Made by a program: the position numbers and the translations under genes
The notes under the pieces: generated by a model
The model's input: the letters and a program-made list of their open reading frames with translations, nothing else
Told to the model about the DNA's origin: nothing
Databases searched by the model: none
Part shown: piece after piece, positions 1-8,390 of the stretch
Numbering within the stretch: the first letter of the stretch is position 1
Layout of the letters: each line of letters starts with the position of its first letter
DNA from: Psychrobacter piscatorii
GTDB lineage: Bacteria; Pseudomonadota; Gammaproteobacteria; Pseudomonadales; Moraxellaceae
Length of the DNA stretch: 39,552 nucleotides
Assembly: GCF_904846415.1 (NCBI RefSeq)
Contig: NZ_CAJHAR010000033.1
Location: forward strand, 1 to 39,552
Reading direction: 5' to 3'

Positions 1-62
1 GCTATCTTTTTAACAGCTTCGGCTTTAAATTCGTCACTGTAGGTTCTTACTTTCTTGGTCAT
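1..62 (-). mobile_element. IS3-family transposase OrfA, 5' fragment cut by window edge
   Basis: Reading leftward from an ATG at 62, the frame gives MTKKVRTYSDEFKAEAVKKI and stays open to the window edge. This is the typical N-terminus of the helix-turn-helix OrfA of IS3-family elements, which binds the element's ends. A GGAG ribosome site lies a few bases upstream of the ATG. Only the first 20 codons are visible, so the group within IS3 and whether the element is intact cannot be judged. Its outer end must lie to the right of base 62, very close to or inside the 3' end of the neighbouring PAP2 gene. Confidence 0.8.
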
Positions 63-83
63 GATAAACTCCGATTAATACGC

Positions 84-1361
84 TTAGTTTACCAAGTTTA
101 GTTGTACGGTTTCTTCAGCATAGCTCACGTCACTTAATGGCTGCAAATCCAATAATGGCAAATACAAATAATGAACAGGCGCAGACGCGGTGTCTTTAGT
201 GGTCATTTCAAGTTTATCAACATGGCTAGATATTTCAGCAGCCAAATCAACAACGATAATCTGATAGCGAACTAAAGGCTTATTGTTTTCTGGCGAGCGT
301 AACCAATTCGTTAAATGGGTATTGACACCTGTGTGTGTCAATCGAGGTGAAGCCACAACGGTGACACTGTCACTAATAGCATATGGTGTAAGTGGATACT
401 TTTTACCTTTTGAAAAAACTTCAAAATACCACTGTCCCAACAATGACATGCCATTGTAAATAATAATAATGGGAGCAAACTTCATCCAAGTATATACGGT
501 AAGTCGTCCGCCACTGGACTTTTGAAACCAGCATGTATCTCGCATAGGTCTAGCTTGCTGATAAGTATAAGCCAACATCACAAAACTGATCAACCAGTAT
601 AGAGCGATGATAATAGCGAATGTTTCTATCATTTCAGCCGCGATCATACTCATATTAGCAAGATAAAATCCTGCTATCGCTATCAACAAAAACCCTATCA
701 CACCCAGTGTCAGATGCTTGATTACCAATGCATTTCGGATTCGACTTGAGAGTACAAGCACCAACACTGCCAACACTACCCCGCCGAACATATCTAACAA
801 ATGATGCTGATACGTCAACACCGTTGAAAGAGCAATCGATGTACATATGCCCACCAGTAATAATCGACAAAATATTAAAACCCATCGTTTTTTGGACTCT
901 GTAATATCCCATAACGACACGCCAAGCAAGATGGCATAACTGACATGCAAAGATGGTAGCTGATTAAATGGCTTGTCCACCAACTGCAAAAACTGATAGC
1001 CGAATTGCGTCCAGTCATCAGGTATCGATCGATTGAATGAGAACCGAGCGGGATAGAGATAGAAAATAAAACAGGCAAAAATGGTCGCCAAAATTAGGCG
1101 ATAGGTCAACAAAGATAGCTGTATAGACGTCCGCACTAAAAAAAAGCTCACCACAAATAAAATCAACGACCAGCTGTAAGGAACAATCATAGCGGGGATA
1201 AAAGGAATAACGCTATCAAACGGCGTGGCTAGGTTATGAACTTTCGATGGATACAGCTCATATAAGGAGACACCATAAAAAGTCGTCAAATTATAGAGCA
1301 GATAAAATATCGCTAACGCAAGACCTAGGTGTCTAAAGCGTGTTGATAGATTTAGCAGCAC
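84..1361 (-). CDS. PAP2-superfamily membrane phosphatase-like protein
   Basis: A 425-residue, very hydrophobic protein with many membrane segments. The PAP2 (type 2 phosphatidic acid phosphatase) signature is visible as LPSLHVSYA near residue 135 and HHLLDMFGG near 186, the paired His/Asp active-site motifs of the Aur1/PAP2_3 branch. The family removes phosphate or transfers phospho-head groups on lipid substrates at the outer membrane-facing side of the inner membrane. A C-terminal soluble region of about 130 residues follows the last membrane segment; it lacks the Cys-x5-Arg phosphatase motif of YnbD-like fusions and I do not recognise it. The start is GTG with GAGG upstream; the next Met is about 57 residues in. 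The last codons may come from the adjacent IS3 element. Substrate unknown. Confidence 0.75.
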   Translation of the reverse strand: MLLNLSTRFRHLGLALAIFYLLYNLTTFYGVSLYELYPSKVHNLATPFDSVIPFIPAMIVPYSWSLILFVVSFFLVRTSIQLSLLTYRLILATIFACFIFYLYPARFSFNRSIPDDWTQFGYQFLQLVDKPFNQLPSLHVSYAILLGVSLWDITESKKRWVLIFCRLLLVGICTSIALSTVLTYQHHLLDMFGGVVLAVLVLVLSSRIRNALVIKHLTLGVIGFLLIAIAGFYLANMSMIAAEMIETFAIIIALYWLISFVMLAYTYQQARPMRDTCWFQKSSGGRLTVYTWMKFAPIIIIYNGMSLLGQWYFEVFSKGKKYPLTPYAISDSVTVVASPRLTHTGVNTHLTNWLRSPENNKPLVRYQIIVVDLAAEISSHVDKLEMTTKDTASAPVHYLYLPLLDLQPLSDVSYAEETVQLNLVN

Positions 1362-1536
1362 CTAATACCTCGTTTAACTATTGGATAAAAATCTAGAAAA
1401 AACTTCAAAAATATAAATACATCTAAAGTTATCATAATAGCAACTTATTGTTGGCTAAAAACCATTCATACCTATTGGAAACACAGTGATTTTAAATTTA
1501 TACTGAACTATTTTCCATAATTATAAGGGTTGAAAT

Positions 1537-2553
1537 ATGCAGTTCTTAGGGATAATAAGCCAGCAGTTAAGTCGTTTTACGGCATTGGTTATTATTTTAG
1601 CGGTCGCAGTGACATTTATAGAGCCTGCGACTTTTTCTTGGGTGACAGGCGATACTCAAATCATCGTTCTGGGTATCATCATGCTCGCAATGGGTATGAC
1701 ACTAGGCAAAGAAGACTATAAAATATTGGCCAAGCGTCCGCTTGATATTTTTATTGGCTCTGTTATCCAATATACAATCATGCCCATTTTAGCGATTAGC
1801 GTGGCTAGGCTATTTGATTTATCACCGGGCTTGACACTAGGTCTGGTATTGGTTGGTACGTGTCCCGGCGGCGTGTCTTCAAACATTATGAGCTACCTTG
1901 CAAAAGGTGATGTAGCATTTTCAGTAGGTATGACCACAGTATCAACCATCGTTGCCCCCTTAGTGACACCTCTTTGGCTCAATTATTTGGTTGGTCAATC
2001 TGTGGAGATGGATGGATGGGGTATGTTCCGATTTATGCTTCTAGTCACGTTATTGCCAGTCGCTATCGGCTCTATGTTAAACATTCTATTTCAAAACAAA
2101 CAGTGGTTTGATGATGTGCGTGCGGTGATGCCTGGCGTGGCTGTATTAGCCTTTGCCGCTATCGTTGGTGGCGTTGCCGCTGTATTTGGTGATCAATTCT
2201 TGCAATCAGGGTTAGTCGTCATTTTAGCTATTGCCGTGCACAATATCGTCGGCTACATATTGGGTTACTACTCAGGGGCATTGTTCGGTATGAGCAAACC
2301 CAAAAAACGTACGATATCTATCGAGGTCGGTGTACAAAATGCAGGGTTAGCCACGGGCTTAAGCACAAAATTTTTCCCTGGTAATGCAGAGTCCGCTATC
2401 GCTGCTGCCGTTGCTTGCATTTGGCACTCTGTTTCTGGTTCTATATTAGCAAACGTATTTGCGTGGTGGGATAAGCGTCAAGAGGCGAAATCTCCTACTC
2501 TTAGTGATACTGATGAGATCGTAGAATTTGGCAAACCAGTCAAGAATAGTTGA
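1537..2553 (+). CDS. Bile acid:sodium symporter (BASS) family transporter
   Basis: A 338-residue membrane protein with about nine to ten hydrophobic segments. The BASS-family core is clear: GMTLGKEDYK near residue 54, and GTCPGGVSSNIMSYLAKGDV near 110, the crossover-helix motif that binds Na+. A second conserved stretch (EVGVQNAGLATGL) lies near 260. Bacterial members such as PanS and ASBT homologues carry organic anions, for example pantoate or other 2-oxoacids, with Na+. The start ATG follows an AAGGG ribosome site. It is transcribed away from the PAP2 gene across a 175-bp AT-rich gap. The neighbours do not reveal the substrate. Confidence 0.85.
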   Translation: MQFLGIISQQLSRFTALVIILAVAVTFIEPATFSWVTGDTQIIVLGIIMLAMGMTLGKEDYKILAKRPLDIFIGSVIQYTIMPILAISVARLFDLSPGLTLGLVLVGTCPGGVSSNIMSYLAKGDVAFSVGMTTVSTIVAPLVTPLWLNYLVGQSVEMDGWGMFRFMLLVTLLPVAIGSMLNILFQNKQWFDDVRAVMPGVAVLAFAAIVGGVAAVFGDQFLQSGLVVILAIAVHNIVGYILGYYSGALFGMSKPKKRTISIEVGVQNAGLATGLSTKFFPGNAESAIAAAVACIWHSVSGSILANVFAWWDKRQEAKSPTLSDTDEIVEFGKPVKNS

Positions 2554-2581
2554 TTTTGACATAAGATAATAAACTTAAGCC

Positions 2582-2610
2582 GCTATGTTAGATCATTTGT
2601 CTAGCATAGC
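2582..2610 (+). terminator. Possible terminator hairpin after BASS gene
   Basis: GCTATG-T-TAGA pairs with TCTA-G-CATAGC around a 7-base loop, starting 29 bp after the stop codon. No proper T-tract follows, so it may be a weak or Rho-assisted terminator or simply a 3' end stabilising structure. Confidence 0.35.
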
Positions 2611-2885
2611 TCTATATATAAAGACCTTTCCAATCATGGGCGGCCTTATCAGAGCATTTGCCTAAGATAAAAATTCTCATCAAGCAGTTCCTGACAATCT
2701 CTCCTCTCAATAACTACTATGTCTCAACGCTCTCAAATCACCAACTTACCTTATCTCCAAATTTAGCCAAGGCGATTGGCTTTAGGACTAATCATGTCCG
2801 TGATTACTGCATATTAATTTTAGAGGTTAAATACTGGGCTAAATACTCGTTTCTAACTATACCAATTGTTAAGGATAATACTATC

Positions 2886-2917
2886 TTAAGGTTCAGTTAA
2901 GGTTGCTCCTTTATGAT
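2886..2917 (+). promoter_or_regulatory. BqsR/PmrA-type tandem box and -10 for the biosynthetic operon
   Basis: TTAAG (2886-2890), a 6-bp spacer, TTAAG (2897-2901), a 10-bp spacer, then TATGAT (2912-2917) as a -10 hexamer. The tandem site covers the -35 region, as expected for an OmpR-family activator bound at a promoter with a poor -35. The ATG of the first operon gene is about 50 bp downstream. The repeat matches TTAAG-N6-TTAAG exactly, the site known for Pseudomonas BqsR (CarR). The same geometry recurs at 11213-11244 and 14290-14321. Confidence 0.75.
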
Positions 2918-2969
2918 GCTTTCATGATGTTAATCGTGCTAAAAGCTTTTAACCCTTTGGAGACAGCTG

Positions 2970-3821
2970 ATGTCATTATCTATTGATAGCACTCATACCT
3001 TACAGAATGTTCTAAATACGACCTTTTATATTGAAGCCGTCAAGCCAATGTCAATATTGGAAGTGCAAGGTATACCCTCATCCCTCTATATTCGTGCCAG
3101 TACGCAAATGTCAATAGCGACATCGACTACTTCATATGCTCAAAATCAAGATGCCCAGGCGTTTATCAAACGCATATATGAATATATCCATCACGCACGC
3201 TTGAGCTATTTTATGCCCATTTTGTTTTCAGGTTTTGCCGATATGCCATCCTATGGCGATTGGTTATCCACTGATGATAATGCGTTGCCAGCGTTTAAAG
3301 GCACGAGCGTTGCTATCGGTCTAAAACCTATCTGTGAAGACAAGATATTTTTAGAGCAGTATCTGAACACGCCGATACAACACGAGATCAGCAAAGTAGC
3401 AGGCAAGCCAGTCAGTCGTCAGCGCATTTTTGAGATTGGCAATTTGGCTTCAGGTTGTGCTGGTAGCGCACGGCTTATGATAGCATTTTTGGTGTTTTAT
3501 TTATCCACTCCCACCCTGAATCCTACGACTCATGAATACCAAACCAAAGCAGACTGGGTCGTGTGTACTGGTACCGATGCGGTAAGGCATATATTGGCAC
3601 ACATGGGCATTCGCAGTCATGTCATTGCTAAAGCCACTGCAGAAGCGCTAGCAGATCCTGAGCAAGTATCATCATGGGGCCATTACTATCAGCACAATCC
3701 CTTGGTGGTTGCCATCAATGTGGCAGATGCTAAGCGGGTATGCGCCCCTCATTATCGCTATACCGAAACGTTAGAGATGAATGCTACCACTCGTTTGACG
3801 CTAAATAAGATAGCCGTTTAA
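2970..3821 (+). CDS. Thermostable-hemolysin family protein (GNAT-like)
   Basis: A 283-residue protein recognisable as the thermostable hemolysin (delta-VPH, T_hemolysin) family. Conserved elements run in order: FLEQYL...PIQHEIS near 127-141, VSRQRIFEIGNLASG at 148-162, W-x-VCTGTDAVRH near 196-206 and SSWGHYYQHNP near 234-244. The layout resembles GNAT-type acyltransferases and acyl-homoserine-lactone synthases more than a secreted toxin, and there is no signal peptide. In this operon, next to an acyl ligase, an acyl-transfer role is the more likely reading, but that is inference. The start ATG has GGAG seven bases upstream. It is the first gene of the operon, directly behind the TTAAG tandem promoter. 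The true activity of this family is poorly defined. Confidence 0.8.
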   Translation: MSLSIDSTHTLQNVLNTTFYIEAVKPMSILEVQGIPSSLYIRASTQMSIATSTTSYAQNQDAQAFIKRIYEYIHHARLSYFMPILFSGFADMPSYGDWLSTDDNALPAFKGTSVAIGLKPICEDKIFLEQYLNTPIQHEISKVAGKPVSRQRIFEIGNLASGCAGSARLMIAFLVFYLSTPTLNPTTHEYQTKADWVVCTGTDAVRHILAHMGIRSHVIAKATAEALADPEQVSSWGHYYQHNPLVVAINVADAKRVCAPHYRYTETLEMNATTRLTLNKIAV

Positions 3822-3877
3822 TACGCATGCATTAGCCAACCAATAACACTGCACCACCACAAGACAGTGAGCATAAC

Positions 3878-5503
3878 ATGAAACCCATTTATACCGCGAT
3901 ATGTGAGCATGCCCGCCAAACTCCTAAGCAGGTGGCGATACAAACGATAGATAACCATAACACGACTAGTCTGACTTATGGCCAGCTGCAACGTACATTG
4001 TCAGCGCTTCATCAAACATTAGAAACATGGCAAGGCAAGCGTGTGGCCCTATATGCGCACAATGACATAGATTGGATCATACTCGATTTGGCTTTGAGTA
4101 CCGTCGGCGCGGTCATTGTGCCCATCCCTTTATTCTTCAGTGCCGCGCAAATTGCTCACTTACTACAAGATGCGCAGATAGAGACGGTATATGTTGGGTC
4201 GGGTTTGACACTGCCGGTCGTAGATAATATGGAGAACTGGATAATTGCTGATACACCAGAGACAAGCACTGTAAAATCTGAGCAGGCAACTCATATCACA
4301 GGCAGTTTTTATCAACGTGCCGACACTGTCATTGACAACACTTTTACCGCTCAAAATCGCTCTACCGCCAGCGACTTTTGCAAAGTGACTTACACCTCAG
4401 GCAGTACGGGTATGCCAAAAGGCGTGTGTTTGGGGCAAGATACGTTGATGCGTATTGTCGCGTCGTTATCAGGTGCGCTCGCTGATACTTTGACAGATGA
4501 TGCCACTCACGCGCCAGAAATGAACGATACCACAAGCAATTTTAGTCATCTGAGTGTGTTGCCTTTTGCCACTTTATTAGAAAACGTGGCGGGTGTTTAC
4601 GTGGGACTATATATGGGGCGCACCTTAGTGACAGGGCGTATTGATCAATTTGGCTTGTTATCCAATCAAGCCTTTGACGCCAAGCGCCTGATGACAACAG
4701 TGCAGACGTACAATATCGCCAGTGTTATTTTATTACCGCAAATGCTAAAAGCCATTTGCGAGCACTTGGCAACCGATAGAGCAACCAAACCCAGCATCAA
4801 TGCTGCTTTGTCATCGTTAAAGTTTATGGCAGTCGGCGGCGGCAAAGTCTCCCCTCAATTACTACAAGACGCCAATGCCCTAAGCTTGCCTGTCTATGAA
4901 GGCTATGGCCTATCTGAATGCGGCTCGGTGGTCAGTCTCAATACGCCAAAAGCCAATCGCACAGGCAGTGTCGGCAAACCGATGCCTCATGCCTCTGTCA
5001 GCATCGCAGCAACTGGCGAGGTGATGGTCAAAGGCAATGCGATGCAAGGCTACCTAAACCATGACGCTAGTAATGATGACGATGGCATCATTGCCACAGG
5101 GGATATCGGTCATTTAGATGACGACGGCTATTTATACATCACGGGTCGACGCAAAAACGTGCTCATCAGTAGTTTTGGCCGCAACATCTCACCTGAATGG
5201 GTAGAAGCGCAGCTCTCAACGCAGCCCATTATTTATCAGGTAGCGGTGCTCGGAGATGGTGAGCCTCATTTATCTGCGGTGATAGTTGCCAACCCTAACA
5301 TGACCGCAACGAGCAGTGACCCCCAATCTGCGATTGCCCAAGCGATAGATGTCGTCAACCAAACCTTGCCAGACTATGCGCGTATCCAACAGTGGCATCT
5401 CGCCGAGCAGCCTTTTAGCACGGACAATCAATTATTAACCGATAACGGCAAACTGCGACGAGCACATATTTTTACTGCTTATCAATCCGCACTCGGCTTA
5501 TAA
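3878..5503 (+). CDS. AMP-dependent acyl-CoA/ACP synthetase
   Basis: A 541-residue adenylate-forming enzyme. The A3 loop TYTSGSTGMPKG is at 171-182, the A5 motif EGYGLSE at 341-347, the hinge region ATGDIGHLDDDGYLYITGR at 406-424, and the catalytic lysine in NGKLRR at 525. It should activate a carboxylic acid, probably a medium or long fatty acid, as acyl-AMP and hand it to CoA or a carrier protein. No carrier protein is encoded nearby, so CoA is the simpler acceptor. It starts 56 bp after the hemolysin-family gene with only a weak ribosome site (GTGAG). Being inside a four-gene operon with an oxygenase and a reductase suggests a dedicated biosynthetic role rather than general fatty acid uptake. 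Confidence 0.9.
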   Translation: MKPIYTAICEHARQTPKQVAIQTIDNHNTTSLTYGQLQRTLSALHQTLETWQGKRVALYAHNDIDWIILDLALSTVGAVIVPIPLFFSAAQIAHLLQDAQIETVYVGSGLTLPVVDNMENWIIADTPETSTVKSEQATHITGSFYQRADTVIDNTFTAQNRSTASDFCKVTYTSGSTGMPKGVCLGQDTLMRIVASLSGALADTLTDDATHAPEMNDTTSNFSHLSVLPFATLLENVAGVYVGLYMGRTLVTGRIDQFGLLSNQAFDAKRLMTTVQTYNIASVILLPQMLKAICEHLATDRATKPSINAALSSLKFMAVGGGKVSPQLLQDANALSLPVYEGYGLSECGSVVSLNTPKANRTGSVGKPMPHASVSIAATGEVMVKGNAMQGYLNHDASNDDDGIIATGDIGHLDDDGYLYITGRRKNVLISSFGRNISPEWVEAQLSTQPIIYQVAVLGDGEPHLSAVIVANPNMTATSSDPQSAIAQAIDVVNQTLPDYARIQQWHLAEQPFSTDNQLLTDNGKLRRAHIFTAYQSALGL

Positions 5504-5542
5504 CGGACGCTTTCGCCAGCAATATAACAATAGGACCATATT

Positions 5543-6511
5543 ATGCAAACCACTCTAATGCCAAAGGATTTGATAGAAAGCGACTTGATACAAAACGACA
5601 TTATCGAAACTGACACTCCTGAAGCGTCAACCGCTCAAGCGCCTGCCAATGTATCACTGCCTAAGACCGCTGATATTTTAGCGGACTTAAAAATCCATGG
5701 TTGGACGTTACTTCGAGGTTATCACTACGATGTCGAGACGTTTAGCCAGTTGATGAGCCAGCTCTGTCAAACGCTAACCTATGACCCTGCCCGCCAAAAC
5801 ATCACCTCTGAAGCGCAAAAAGTGGATGCAGGCACGCATGCGATTGGCCTACATATAGAAAATGGCAATACGCCGATGCCACCTGACGTCATTGCTTTTT
5901 TTAGCGAGTTGAGCGCCAAAAAAGGCTCACAGACCACGATATGTGATGGACATGCGGTGTATCGAGCGCTATCACCTGAACTAAAGGCTACCTTTAGTCA
6001 GTCGATGCGGATCAGTCGCTATTTACCTCAGGCAATTTGGCAAAATTACGTGGCGACGGCGACAGGCAGAGCAGATGCCGAGCAAATAAGCTTGGATGAT
6101 TTAGAGACCTTTATCACGGCGACAACGAGCAAGACGTTAACGCATCATGTAGAGCCTCAGCCAGACGGCGGCGTTCGGTACGTATTACAGATACCTGCCA
6201 TTCGAGAGGACAACGTAAGCGGACAACTGGCCTTTGCCAATACCTTACTTGGGCCATCGTTTAATTATGAAAAACCTGAGTTTACCCTAGCCAATGGTCA
6301 ACCCGTCGATGATGCGCTCCTAGATGAGCTGACACAGATTTGTGAAAAATACACTCAAGACATTGCGTGGCAAAATGGCGATGTGGTGATACTGGACAAC
6401 AAACGCATGATGCATGGTCGTCGTCAGATTGATGTGCCTTTAACAGAGCGTAAGCTGTATATTGCGATGGGGCTTGGCATTAGACACGGCATGAATCACT
6501 CAAACGATTAG
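5543..6511 (+). CDS. Fe(II)/2-oxoglutarate-dependent oxygenase (TauD/TfdA superfamily)
   Basis: A 322-residue non-haem iron oxygenase of the TauD/clavaminate-synthase type. The iron site reads as H104-x-E106 (LHIENGNTPMPPD) plus distal H291 (RMMHGR), with R303 twelve residues later as the expected 2-oxoglutarate-binding arginine. The HxE variant instead of the usual HxD is typical of amino acid or tailoring hydroxylases in natural-product pathways. The first 40 residues are an acidic, low-complexity extension. The ribosome site AGGA precedes the ATG, 39 bp after the ligase. It probably hydroxylates, desaturates or decarboxylates the operon's acyl or amino acid intermediate. The substrate cannot be read from sequence. 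Confidence 0.85.
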   Translation: MQTTLMPKDLIESDLIQNDIIETDTPEASTAQAPANVSLPKTADILADLKIHGWTLLRGYHYDVETFSQLMSQLCQTLTYDPARQNITSEAQKVDAGTHAIGLHIENGNTPMPPDVIAFFSELSAKKGSQTTICDGHAVYRALSPELKATFSQSMRISRYLPQAIWQNYVATATGRADAEQISLDDLETFITATTSKTLTHHVEPQPDGGVRYVLQIPAIREDNVSGQLAFANTLLGPSFNYEKPEFTLANGQPVDDALLDELTQICEKYTQDIAWQNGDVVILDNKRMMHGRRQIDVPLTERKLYIAMGLGIRHGMNHSND

Positions 6512-6588
6512 CAATAGCGTATATCACTACAATTCGTGCTTTAGTAATCCATGCTTTAACAATAACTGTTCAACAAGGATGCGATATC

Positions 6589-7440
6589 ATGACACCAGCT
6601 AATGGTCAATCAGATCTAACACAGGCTACCCTCAATTACACCATGCTCATCGGCGCCACGGGTGGTATCGGACAAGAGGTCGCACGGCAATTATGTGTCA
6701 ATAATCAGCCTGTTATTTTGGTCGGGCGTAACAACCAGACCTTGACGCAGTTGGTAGATGAGTTGACCAAAGACTACCCTGATGTCCCGCTTCTGTCTCA
6801 TACGTGTGATTTAAGCTCGCAGACATCGCAATCGCTGCTGGTAGAGGGACTAGGTGAGATGACACAAGGTCATGGAAACGTCATTGATACGGTCATACTC
6901 AACGCAGGTATCAATGACTTTGCTCTGCTCACAGATCAAAGTGATGACACGATCGAACAGATGATGCTCGTCAATGTGGCGTATCCACTTCAGTTGATAA
7001 AAAGACTGCTACCTACCTTGATAGCGCAGCATAGCCCGAGCCAAATAATCAGTGTTGGCTCAACCTTCGGTAGTATTGGCTACCCAGGCTTTAGTGCTTA
7101 TAGTGCGAGCAAGTTTGCCTTACGCGGCGCAAGTGAAGCGTTAGGCCGCGAATATGCCGACGCCTCAGTAAAGTTTCGCTATTTTGCGCCCAGAGCCACC
7201 AAAACAACCATGAATAAAGATGCCGTCGTCGCTATGAATGAGGCATTGAAAGTAAAAATGGACTCGCCTGAGACGGTCGCAAAAGCACTGATTCACTTTA
7301 TATCAACCGATCAGACGCAGCAGCACTTAGGGTTTCCCGAGCGTTTTTTTGCATGGCTCAATCGACTGTTTCCCAACATCGTCGGTAACGCCATTGTCAA
7401 AGATCTACCCACGATCAAACAACATGCTAGAAAATCATGA
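6589..7440 (+). CDS. Short-chain dehydrogenase/reductase
   Basis: A 283-residue classical SDR. The dinucleotide-binding glycine motif GATGGIG lies near residues 23-29, NAGIND near 105, the catalytic serine in ISVGSTFGS near 150 and the YSASK motif near 166-170. A basic VGR after strand 2 suggests NADP(H) preference. The C-terminus has a hydrophobic FFAWLNRLFPNIVG segment, seen in membrane-associated SDRs acting on lipids. The ribosome site AAGGA precedes the start, 77 bp after the oxygenase. It is the last gene of the operon and faces the VIT1-like gene convergently. It probably reduces a keto intermediate or oxidises an alcohol in the same pathway. Confidence 0.88.
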   Translation: MTPANGQSDLTQATLNYTMLIGATGGIGQEVARQLCVNNQPVILVGRNNQTLTQLVDELTKDYPDVPLLSHTCDLSSQTSQSLLVEGLGEMTQGHGNVIDTVILNAGINDFALLTDQSDDTIEQMMLVNVAYPLQLIKRLLPTLIAQHSPSQIISVGSTFGSIGYPGFSAYSASKFALRGASEALGREYADASVKFRYFAPRATKTTMNKDAVVAMNEALKVKMDSPETVAKALIHFISTDQTQQHLGFPERFFAWLNRLFPNIVGNAIVKDLPTIKQHARKS

Positions 7441-7474
7441 TGATCCGTTAGGTTACCGTAGCGTTAATGTGCAT

Positions 7475-8176
7475 TTAAATGGCCACGCCAAATAAGCGAC
7501 CAATCAACGAGGTGGCCACCATAGCAAGCACACCCCAAACCACGACTCTAGTAGTCGCAGGAATCACAGGCGCACCGCCCAAACGAGCAGAGATGATCCC
7601 TAGTAACATCAAGCCCACTATCGTCAAAGATGACAATGACCAAACCAGTGTTTCCGCTGGTAACAGTAATATCCCAATGATCGGTAGTATCGCCCCCGCT
7701 ATAAATGATAGTCCCGAAGCCACTGACGCATGAATGGGCTTTGCTTCACTAAGATCCGTCAGGCCAATCTCATCACGAGCATGGGCTTCTAACGCATTGT
7801 GCTCAGTCAAGCTCACGGCCACTTGATGCGCCAAATCATGCTCAAGGCCTCGCGCCTCATAAATTTTGGTGAGCTCTAGCAGCTCACGATCAGCATTGTG
7901 CGTCAGCTCATGTCTCTCTTTATCGAGATCGGCCTTTTCGGTATCCGCCTGTGATGAGACCGAGATATACTCGCCAGCCGCCATTGACAACGCACCTGCG
8001 GTCAACGCCGCCATCCCTGTCAGCAGCAATGTCTGACTACTTGTACTGGCAGCAGCTACCCCAACCAATAGACTGGCTGTCGAAATCAACCCATCGTTCG
8101 CACCCAGCACTGCTGCCCTCAACCAATGATTGCGGTTGCTCAAATGTGCTTCGTCATGAATAGAATAGTGATGCAT
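7475..8176 (-). CDS. VIT1/CCC1 family Fe2+/Mn2+ transporter
   Basis: A 233-residue membrane protein of the vacuolar iron transporter family. The signature WLRAAVLGANDGLISTASLLVG follows a His/Glu-rich N-terminus, then GALSMAAGEYISVSSQAD. A charged cytoplasmic helical domain (about residues 70-145, rich in Glu, His and Lys) matches the metal-binding domain of VIT1, and three hydrophobic segments close the protein. Members move Fe2+ or Mn2+ out of the cytoplasm. I chose the ATG at 8176 because GAGGA lies just upstream; an in-frame longer start at 8269 lacks this. It lies 205 bp downstream of the ferric-reductase-like gene on the same strand and could be the last gene of that operon, which fits an iron theme. 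Confidence 0.88.
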   Translation of the reverse strand: MHHYSIHDEAHLSNRNHWLRAAVLGANDGLISTASLLVGVAAASTSSQTLLLTGMAALTAGALSMAAGEYISVSSQADTEKADLDKERHELTHNADRELLELTKIYEARGLEHDLAHQVAVSLTEHNALEAHARDEIGLTDLSEAKPIHASVASGLSFIAGAILPIIGILLLPAETLVWSLSSLTIVGLMLLGIISARLGGAPVIPATTRVVVWGVLAMVATSLIGRLFGVAI

Positions 8177-8351
8177 AAAATCCTCAAAAGGTAGAGACGC
8201 GAATGGGTATGCCCTAGTGTAGCTGATAATGTCATCGCAGTTTGTACCGCTTAACGTTATATCGCCCAATATTGATTCATTCGGATGGTTACTCGAATGG
8301 ACACTATGACATATACTTTGATAGCTACTGAAACAGTCATTTTTTAGATAC

Positions 8352-8390
8352 TCATTTGTTAAATAGTCACTTGTTAAATAGTCACTTAAC
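8352..8390. repeat. 15-bp tandem repeat, about 2.6 copies
   Basis: TCATTTGTTAAATAG (8352-8366) is followed directly by TCACTTGTTAAATAG (8367-8381) and a partial third unit TCACTTAAC. The array sits at the 3' end of the ferric-reductase-like gene and includes its stop codon on the minus strand, in the gap before the VIT1-like gene. It may be simple replication slippage. Confidence 0.7.

Larger units (their letters stand above)
2554..2969 (+). other. Intergenic region carrying hairpin and regulated promoter
   Basis: This 416-bp stretch separates the BASS transporter from the hemolysin/ligase operon. It holds an imperfect hairpin at 2582-2610 and, near its right end, the TTAAG tandem repeat promoter at 2886-2917. 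An open frame at 2658-2900 has no convincing ribosome site, low-complexity composition and no recognisable family, so I do not call it a gene. Confidence 0.6.

Noticed and set aside
2658..2900. 80-codon open frame in the BASS-hemolysin gap
   Set aside because: No ribosome site, biased low-complexity composition, no family resemblance, and it runs through the tandem regulator site.
2970..3821. Reading the T_hemolysin-family gene as a secreted toxin
   Set aside because: No signal peptide, GNAT-like sequence features and an operon of biosynthetic enzymes make an enzymatic role more likely.
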